A stretch of 64,000 nucleotides of DNA from Gliomastix tumulicola (lineage: Eukaryota > Ascomycota > Sordariomycetes > Hypocreales > Bionectriaceae): NCBI GenBank assembly GCA_001599755.1, contig BCHX01000006.1:669336-733335 (forward strand), in the 5' to 3' direction. Shown in pieces: positions 56,301 to 64,000 of the stretch. Each line of letters starts with the position of its first letter. Position 1 is the first letter of the stretch. The position numbers and the translations under genes are program-made. The notes beneath the pieces were generated by a model. It ran no database searches, was not told the DNA's origin, and saw only the letters and a program-made list of their open reading frames with translations.

Positions 56301-59300
56301 TGAGATTCCGCTGTCAGTGATCGGCCTTGGGCCTCGAAGGACGTCGGACCGGCATCGTCGCCACTTCTGAACATCGTGACGTTCCCGGGCCGGCGCCACC
56401 CACTGCCCGCAAATGATGGGGTGTGAATGGAGGGCGTAAACTCTGGAGAAATGACGATGCAAATCCTGGGGTATGAGGTGGGATAGCGCATGAATTTTAT
56501 TCTGCTTGCCACACTTAACGAGGCGCTGATCAATACTTCGTGTGCTGTGGTGTGATGATGGGAGCGTGGTATCTTTCAGGACACCGCCTCTTCCTTTTCA
56601 CCGTCTCGGCAGTTGAATGCGCCCGTGAGGCAGTGACGGAGTATCACCGACACGCCTTGCAGACGCCCTCGGAGATTTGAATCATTCCAGGTGTATACAC
56701 GAAGCCCCTAGCTCCTTTGCTTGATTATTCAAATTTCAAATCACAGCCACGGCCGCGTCGTCGCAGCATCGTCGTAGATGACGAATTCGACACCGCCCTG
56801 CCCAATCCGGCTGCATCCAGCGCCGTTTGTCAGGGGCCGTTTTGTCAGGGATGTCCAAAACGGAATGCAACGGGTCTCCGTTTTACCCACGGTCCTTCTC
56901 CAACTTCGCGTCTGCTGCTCCTCCGTATTCTGATTGCGGTGTTTTTTGGAGAAAGGGGGAAAAAGGACACGGATAATGTGGGGGAAAATATCGCTGCCAT
57001 GGATGAAAGAGGCGGGCGGCAGAATTCCATCCGCACGCCTGGATTCGCCAATGAAACAGTGCTCATTACTCACTAACTCACCCGCAGCAGCAGCGGTCAC
57101 CATGCATCGTTTTGGTCTGTACTGTCCTGCCTTCCCGATGGTTCATCCGCAGAAAGAGACACTCGTGAGCTGCAACAAGTGGCATGACTTGCGGGAACAA
57201 ATCACATGTTTTTATTTTATTTTAATAACCCCCGTTTCCCTTGACGTGGCAGAACAGGCATGCATGCCCCTCGGCTGATGCGGAGGGAAGAAGGGCGCAG
57301 ATGCACGATACGAAAAGGTGCACCCAAGTCTAGAACATAGGCAAAATATATTGCTTATTGGTCACGCACGGCGGAAGTCGCTCAGCAGTCAGGCTGTTGC
57401 GGGTGTAAGGACGGAGTGAAGGTTGTATTTAGGCAAGACCCAAACGTGAGCAAGTGATGAGTCCCATGCCCTGCTCCCCCCTCCCCCCTCCGTGGGAAGT
57501 ACAGCCGATGCAGTCATCGCCAAAAGCGAGACACATCGCCCGAAGAAGACGTGTCTAGTCCCCAAGCCGTCGTCTCTTCCGCGGCTGGCCGGGAGTGAGC
57601 GCTTGAAGAGGGGGGGGAGAAGCGATGGTCAGGAACGGCCTGGGCGTCTGCGCAGGTATATATTCTCGACCGCTTGGAATTGCAGGGCCAAGAGGAAGCT
57701 AGCCGGGCGCAATCTAGATTAGGTATCTCGCCATGGCCATCAAGCCGCCTGTCCCAGGTGCACGATGGTTCAGCTCGATCTGGAAGTGGAAGGGCTTGGG
57801 TCGCGATGCACCAGCGCTGGCAGGCGAGATAAACGAGCTGGCTTTCTCCAACAAATCCCCAGACACTGCGTCGCCTTCATCTCGTCTCATGTCTTCCTCC
57901 TCCTCCCCCCAGCAGCATCGGCGACACGTCATTGAGCAGATATGCGCTCTGACTGTGTCCTGTCGGGCCTTCCTCGGGCCTCCGCCGTCCTCTATCATCG
58001 TCGACGCCGCCGGAACGAGGTCCTCGGAACGACACAGCCGCAGTTCCCCGTGGGGGGAGGCCGGGTGATGTCATGGCGCGCGCAAATAAATGAAAAAGAC
58101 CAGAGCGCAAAAATGGGCAGAAGGGGCTGGATGTCGACTGGAACGATCTGGGGCGTCTGGGGGGGGAGAGAAATATAACCAGTAAATTAAACACAAGCAA
58201 ATGGCGAACCTGCGCCGCGGGTGTTTCGTAAATCATGACAACTGCTCCTGCCTGCCCTCCCAGGACATCCCGATGGGACGCCCGGCGATACGCTAACCAG
58301 GGAGGATGCAGCGCTCTGACTCTCTGAGTGCGGTGGTGCCTGGGCGAGAAATGAGTCCAAGCTATGGGCCGCCCCCCCCCCCTTTCTTCCCCCCCATCAA
58401 CTCGCCCTACGAGCCCGTCATCCTTGCTCCGATCTCCCGAATAGGAAACGACGGAGACCATCTGGACATCAGAAACGCCGTGGCGTGCCAACCTGCTCGG
58501 ATGAAACGAAACCAACTCGCCCAGCTGCTGGGGAGGGCTTGGGACTGAAGATACGAGAGATCCGCGCGCGCACACACTCAAGATCGCGGGCCCGGAGTGC
58601 CGGACTCGCGCGTGTTTTCCCTCCTCCAGCTTCGACTGTAGCTCCAGCCAGGTCATTCCCTCTCTCTTCCTTCTCGTCCACGTCCGTGCGGCTTTTCGGC
58701 TCGCCCCTCCGCTTTGCCCGTCCCCGTGTGACGAATGGGAGAAGTGATAAAAAAACAAACGGTGGGATGGAAACGGCGAGGATGGGTGACACACACCTCG
58801 ATTAAATAGCCGCATGTGGCGACAATCAGCGCGCGGTAACAACGGCCAAAAAGACACGTGCCGGTGCTGCGACCACCCTTGCAGCCATGGACTGCACTCC
58901 CTGCGCTCTGGCCTGCCTATCCTTTCCCTTTATCGCCATGTGCTGCTGCTGCCACTACTACTCTCCCCATCCCTTCCCATGGTTTCTGCCGGACCAGCAT
59001 AATGTATCCCGGCCGGGATAGCCTGCATCGTCGATGGGGTGATAGACACACCCCGGATCGAGAGGAGAGCTCTGCCTGCATGGTGAGGCAAAATAGGGAG
59101 GGCAGCCATGCCATGCCATGCGCGCGCATGCCCAGACGCTCAGCCTGCATCGGACGCGCGCGCAGAAGCACAGGCTCGGTGGAGGCGGTGCCTGAAGCTG
59201 GTTTGGCAACAGCAAAAAGGCAGGCCAAGCAAACTGATATATGACTGGAATCCCGCGCCAGGCCGGCCAACCGGTAGCAGGTCCGAAGGAGAAAGCATCA

Positions 59301-59754
59301 TCACCAGTCCTGGGAAGGTCATCTCTGACTACTGCAAGCTAAACCGTCCTTCCCTGTTTTCCGTTCTCTCGTTCATCTTGCAGGATCTCTCGTGAGTAAG
59401 GAAAGGGAAGGGAGGGGACGCGTGCCGCCGCCGCGGGGAGGGTCGATTGCTGCCCACCACACACACACCCTCTTTTTTTACACAATCATACCATCTCTCC
59501 TTCGTCATACGATCCATCTCGTCGTTCCGTCTCGGGGCTGCCCGTTCCCACTCACCCCTGGGGGGGAGGCTTCTTTAAGAGAGCCTCGCTCTCCGCGATC
59601 AGAGATCTGTTGGCTTCGGGTCATCCTGGTCGTTCGTTCATTACACTTCAAATCGGCTTCACTTCCCTCCTCCCTGCCTGCCTGCCGCAGCCTGCTAGCC
59701 TTGGGGCTTTCCTGTCTTTATCCTCCCCTTGCTGCGTTCGGGCAAACATACGAT
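53317..59754. other. Very long gene-poor region (6.4 kb) upstream of tmpA
   Basis: No recognisable protein-coding frame on either strand. A minus-strand frame at 57877-58857 (326 codons) is low-complexity and featureless. A 14-base direct repeat (ATATGCCCGTGCAC) occurs at 53576-53589 and 53654-53667. The right 2.5 kb is GC-rich with long pyrimidine runs near 59460-59580, like a promoter plus a long leader. It may hold a long 5' UTR or a non-coding RNA. Confidence 0.5.
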
Positions 59755-61843
59755 ATGCCTTCGCAGTGGCCTCACAACGGCACCCCGTCAGAGGGGAGCC
59801 GTAGTCGCGACTTCGACGACGCGGAGAAGGGTCTGTACGACGGCTCGCAGACACATCTCGCACCACCGGCCAAGGTCCACGTCGTGTCGAAGGAGGTCGC
59901 CGTCGTCGACGATGGCATCCTGTCCGCCGCCATCTCCCCCATCCACGAGGGCATCACCCCGTCGCCCAGCCACCCGGTGCTCCCCTTCCCCTACCCAACT
60001 GCCTCGGCCGACTCGGCCAAGCCTGTCGTCACCGAGACAGAGGAGAAGACCACGACGCCCGCTCCGCCGCCGCCGCCAAAGAAGAAGAAGAGCAAGGCCA
60101 GCAAGATCATCCTCTTCGCGCTGTGGTTCAACACATACAGACAGTTCTTCACCTTCATCGTCCTGCTCAACCTTATCGGCATGATCCTGGCTGGCGTGGG
60201 CAGGTTCCACTACGCGCAGAACCACCTCGGCGCGTTGGTGCTGGGGAATCTGCTCTTTGCTGTTCTGATGAGGAACGAGCTGCTGCTGCGCATTCTTTAC
60301 ATGGTGGCCATCTATGGGCTCCGAAGTGTACGTCTTGAACTCATGGCATCATGGGACATATGCTAACTGAGGCTTCATAGTGGGCTCCTATTAGACTCAA
60401 GCTGATGGCAACATCGATTCTCCAACATGTTGGAGGTATCCATTCGGGCTGCGCGCTTTCAGGTGCTGGGTAAGACATGCAACATCCCTGTCTACATGTC
60501 GAAAGACTAGTCACTCACATTGTATCAGGTGGCTCGTGTACTATATTGCCCATATCATCAAGTATCGTGCTACACAGCATGACTCGGTCTTGGCTACTGG
60601 CATTATCACCAGTTGCTTTGTCATCATCTCTGTACTGAGTGCCTTCCCCTGGGTGCGAAAGTAAGCTCACCTTTCTATGTTTGATGCGCTTGACCTGAAG
60701 ATGCTAACCCATTCAGCAACTACCACAACACCTTCGAGAGGCACCATCGCTTCGTCGGATGGCTGGGCCTAGCTGTAAGTCCCACTCATCCCTGTCTCGA
60801 CATTTGCCTTGACTAATCATATGGTAGGCCACTTGGGCCTTCGTCATCCTGGGCAACACCTACGACGTCACCCGTGGCGAATGGAGATCGGACGCACACA
60901 CTCTGCTCAGCGCACAGGAGCTCTGGTTTGCCGTCTTCATGACCATCTTGTATGTTCTTGCCCCCCCTCAAGCTTGGCCAGATAGATGCCATGACACTGA
61001 CGCCCCCCCGTCCAGCATTGCCATCCCATGGGTCACCCTCCGACAGGTCCCCGTCGAAGTCGAGATCCCCTCGCCCAAGGTCGCCGTCCTCCGTTTCGAC
61101 CGCGGCATGCAGCAGGGTCTCCTCGGCCGCATCAGCCGTACGTCCGTCATGGAGTACCATGCCTTCGGTATCATTAGTGAGGAGTTGAAGTCGCCTTATC
61201 ATTACATGGTCTGCGGTGTCCAGGGCGATTTCACAAAGGGTCTCGTTGCGGATCCGCCCAAGATGATCTGGACGAGAGAGCTCAAGTTTGGTACGTATGG
61301 AGAGATAGAGAGTTTGTTGGGAGCTCGGATTGGCTAACACTCATGTAGCTGGAGTTGGACATGCGTCAGCCATGTTCAAGAGGGGCATTCGTGTCTGTAC
61401 CGGAACAGGCATCGGCGCAGCGCTGTCGACATGCATCCAAAGCCCGGACTGGTGCGTTGTTCCGCATCGCTCACTTCACGATGGCAAATGGCTGACTCTC
61501 TTCTGAAGGTTCCTTATCTGGATCGGCTCCGACCAGGAGAAGACGTTCGGCCCGACCATCTCCCGTCTCATCCACGACAACATCGAGCCCGAGCGGATGA
61601 TCCTGTGGGACACCAAGGAGCGCGGCGGGCGCCCTGACTCGATGAAGCTGCTCAAGGATACATGGGACAAGTTCGGTGCCGAGGTCATCTTCATCACATC
61701 TAACAAGATGGGCAACGACGAGATGATGCAGGGCTGCCGCGAAGGTACGTGCTTCTCTTACACCACATTGAAGAATGGATCGCTGACATGTGATGTTCAC
61801 TGTAGCTGGCATGCACGCTTTCGGTACTCTCTGGGACTTCTAG
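59755..61843 (+). CDS. tmpA: TmpA-type integral membrane flavoprotein
   Basis: Nine exons: 59755-60327, 60381-60469, 60529-60660, 60717-60774, 60828-60949, 61016-61290, 61349-61451, 61509-61744 and 61806-61843, giving 541 residues, all in consistent phase. A polar N-terminus of about 115 residues ends in a P-rich then lysine-rich stretch. Five to six membrane segments follow (about 118-330), then a soluble reductase-like half with K-S-P-Y-H-Y-M-V-C-G-V, C-T-G-T-G-I-G-A-A-L-S (nucleotide-binding loop) and a terminal F-G-T-L-W-D-F. I recognise it as the TmpA family, known in Aspergillus nidulans as a putative membrane flavoprotein that promotes asexual sporulation. The start was chosen at the ATG opening the TmpA-like N-terminus; an in-frame upstream ATG at 59392 gives only low-complexity sequence. 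Confidence 0.88.
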
Positions 61844-62214
61844 CTTCCATCTTGAGAGGCCTCGCTTCGAATAGGCAACATCTGTGAGTCGACGCTCTTT
61901 CACACGTTGGCTCTACAACATTCCCGTGATTATCTCTTTCAACATTTCATTCTCTTTGCTTGTCCAATAGCTGTGTCGCCTGGAGTCTAGCCGAGGGGCG
62001 GTTTGTTTGTCTGTCCTGCCATTGCTCGTCTTAGATCTTGCTTTTCACTCGGAGTACTGGATAGAGTATAGATATAGACAGGGGATGTCATGTCAATTTG
62101 TATTTTGTCTTTAACTTGCTCCCTATTGAGAGACTAGGCCTGTCATTGTCTTGATTCGCACCATCCTGCCCACACCATATGTCCCAGTTGTCTTCCCCAT
62201 GTCCCGCAACCCTT
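61844..62214. other. Convergent 3' flanks
   Basis: About 370 bases between the ends of tmpA and the BTB gene. Nothing further is seen. Confidence 0.6.
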
Positions 62215-63217
62215 TTAACGCCTCGTAGCGGTAATGTCCTGCATCTCGGAGAGGGAGATATACGTGTGGCTGAGCGTATACTCGATCTCTTCCTCGGAGT
62301 CGGTCTCGATGTAGTGCGTAGAGTAGCCCAAATCACACTCCTTTGCGCCTTCGATCCCCTTCTTGCTGAAGCGAGTGAGGTCGTTGATGATATACCGGAT
62401 CGGAAGCTCGAGGAGTATGTCGCGATACGAGTTGAGTTCCTGCGCGATAGACTCGTAGTGCGCGAGCCTGTAGCCTCCTGCCTTGCAGTCGCAGGCGGTT
62501 TCCTTCTTGTGCTGGAGCCATTGGGCCAGCTGCACGCGGGCACGGCTGCCCTTTTCCGACAGTATGACTGAATTGGAGAGAAGAACATTAGATGGTTTTT
62601 CAATGACCAAAAACCCTCCATGAACAAGGGATTGACTGCTTACAGAAGAACTCGGTGGGAAGGTGCTGGCGAAGTTCCGCATCCCTCAACAGCGTGACGT
62701 AAGACGGTCTGAACTCGACCAAAAGACCTCTCGTCAGATCCCGAAACAGGGTGTCGTCTTGGATGATGTAGGCGGCGGCTGCGAGGTACGCCTGCTCGGA
62801 GAGTGTTTCCATGGCTAGGCCACGCGGTCGCAAGGCTTGCTGGAGATAGTACTTCATGGCCGTGGCGCAGTCGTACTTATCGATGACGATTGGCAGCTTG
62901 AGCGCAGTGCGAGGTTCGATAGCGGCGTCGGGGATACCTTCGTTGCGGTGGTGGATGACGCAGCAGATGAGCTGCATGATGTCTGCGTTGTCTTCCTCCA
63001 GCCGAACCTCCGTTGGGCGACTCGCGCAGAGATTCTGGCCCTCCTTCCAGTTGGGTCCGAACATCACGCCGAACACGGGAGATGCGGCTCGGAGGCAATG
63101 GGAGCTGACGCGCAACTGAATGCGTTCGGGCCCGACGACTAGGATCACATCGCCATCTGGACTGATGTTGCGGAGGTCCAGAGCCATAAAGTCGTCGTGG
63201 ACTTGTTCGGTTGCCAT
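62215..63217 (-). CDS. BTB/POZ-domain protein
   Basis: Two exons: 63217-62644 and 62567-62215, giving 308 residues. The BTB fold covers about 15-125: D-G-D-V-I-L-V-V-G (strands 1-2), L-R-V-S-S-H-C-L-R-A-A-S-P-V-F and a following helix pair with Y-D-C-A-T-A-M-K-Y-Y-L. The C-terminal half is unassigned. Fungal BTB proteins of this type lack kelch or MATH partners; some may be adaptors for Cullin-3 ubiquitin ligases, which is family knowledge only. The ATG at 63217 is the first in the frame. It is head-to-head with a paralogue at 63761, so the pair probably arose by inverted duplication. Confidence 0.85.
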
Positions 63218-63760
63218 TGCGGTGCTGGTGGCCAAACGGGCGTTGGGAGAGATCTGAGATGTCGAGGAGAAGGAAGAAATAGGTTGACAGGGAGGAAGCG
63301 ACTGGCTGAAGGAAAGGGAGAAAAGAAGTTGGGTGAGGGAGAGGGCGAAATTGGCTGAGTGGGATGAGAAGAAACTGGTCGTGAGGGAGGGAGAAAAACT
63401 TGACAGAAGGAGAGAAGGAAATTAGACTAAGGAGGGAAAAGAATGGGTTGCGAGAACAAAAAATGTTGGTGCAATGCAGTGGTGTTGCTCCGATCTGAGA
63501 AGCGAGTGAGTACGCGGTGAGTTTGCGGTGTGGTGAGGGTGAGTGAGTGCTGGTCGCCCGCCAGTCGTGAAGTGCGCACGGAAAACACCGACCGCTAGTC
63601 AGTCTGACATACTGCTGACAGGCAGGTTCTAACATACTGTGTTTTGACATCATGTTTAAGAGGCCCTTACACATCCCAGCCTAGATTCCCTTGACCTTCT
63701 CACTCAGTTCTCCTTGCTATGTAACTACCGACCTGATCAATTTCGAACAGTCAAAGCACG
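63218..63760. promoter_or_regulatory. Divergent promoter between BTB paralogues with a polypurine tract
   Basis: On the plus strand, 63240-63440 is strongly purine-rich (runs of GAGG, GGAGAA). It reads as a long CT-rich leader for the minus-strand gene. No gene seen. Confidence 0.55.
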
Positions 63761-64000
63761 ATGGACTCGACTACAAAGAGCGAAAATCACGAATCGGAAG
63801 ACATCTGTCCTTTTGGAGACATAGTACTCCTTGTTGGGCCAAAGGAAAGCCGACTCCGCGTTTCGTCACACTGTTTGAGAGTCGCCTCCAAGGTGTTCGA
63901 CGCCATGCTCGGGCCGCGCTGGATGAGAGCCTATGACCAGAGGGACTCTGCTGCAGAAGTTCGACTGCCAGAGGACGACACTAAGGGAATGCGCCTGTTT
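63761..64000 (+). CDS. BTB/POZ-domain protein, 3' part outside window
   Basis: Eighty codons are open from the ATG at 63761 to the window end. The sequence F-G-D-I-V-L-L-V-G-P-K and L-R-V-S-S-H-C-L-R-V-A-S-K-V-F-D-A-M-L-G-P matches the start of the BTB fold. It aligns over its whole visible length with the divergent gene at 62215-63217. It is a paralogue; the rest of the gene cannot be described. Confidence 0.85.
   Translation, partial: MDSTTKSENHESEDICPFGDIVLLVGPKESRLRVSSHCLRVASKVFDAMLGPRWMRAYDQRDSAAEVRLPEDDTKGMRLF

Noticed and set aside
57877..58857. 326-codon minus-strand frame in the gene-poor region
   Set aside because: Low-complexity Arg/Ser/Gly/Pro sequence with no domain, signal or splice context; GC-rich DNA gives such frames by chance.
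1..64000. Repeat-induced point mutation or a decayed transposon
   Set aside because: No long AT-rich block, no transposase or reverse-transcriptase fragments and no terminal repeats were recognised; the only sizeable duplication is the 81-bp one.

Overview
The window is nuclear DNA from a filamentous ascomycete (Pezizomycotina; a Sordariomycete is my best guess, from gene content only). The signs are short introns (about 50-130 bases) with GT..AG borders, two Zn2Cys6 regulators, two HET-domain genes, an EF-hand NADPH oxidase (NoxC type), a TmpA-type membrane flavoprotein, a GH71 alpha-1,3-glucanase and a DUF1445 hydro-lyase. I modelled 25 protein-coding genes, including one cut by each window edge. 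About 50 introns were placed by hand, and every multi-exon model keeps a consistent reading phase to its stop codon. No tRNA, rRNA, CRISPR array or intact transposon was seen.

Layout. 0-11 kb: the end of a HET-domain gene with an exact 81-base internal duplication, an unknown gene with a suspicious stop codon, a wax-synthase-like membrane acyltransferase, a secreted PL7 alginate-lyase-like protein, and noxC converging on it. 11-16.5 kb: four minus-strand genes (hexapeptide acetyltransferase, stand-alone RidA, Zn2Cys6 regulator, DUF1445 hydro-lyase). 16.7-23.3 kb: a large membrane protein, a second HET gene and a GH71 glucanase. 24-28.1 kb: a divergent pair. One gene encodes a helical HeLo-like N-terminus joined to a pseudokinase. 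The other encodes an active-looking Ser/Thr kinase whose splice phase runs on into a YTH (m6A-reader) domain.

28.2-46 kb: a catabolic block made of a ketopantoate-reductase-like enzyme, a RidA-amine oxidase fusion, an aldehyde dehydrogenase sharing its promoter, a peroxisomal FMN 2-hydroxyacid oxidase, a class II aldolase/adducin protein, a Zn2Cys6 regulator, an MFS transporter and an amidase. Together they suggest uptake of an amine or amide, hydrolysis, oxidative deamination and aldehyde oxidation. The substrate cannot be read from sequence. 47-62 kb: phosphopantetheine adenylyltransferase, a 3.6 kb gene-poor stretch, a rhodopsin-domain membrane protein, a 6.4 kb gene-poor stretch, then tmpA. 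62-64 kb: two head-to-head BTB/POZ paralogues, the second cut by the window end.

The most interesting items are the kinase-YTH fusion and its divergent pseudokinase partner, then the RidA-amine oxidase fusion inside the catabolic block. Functions are assigned from recognised motifs without database searches; exon borders are predictions.
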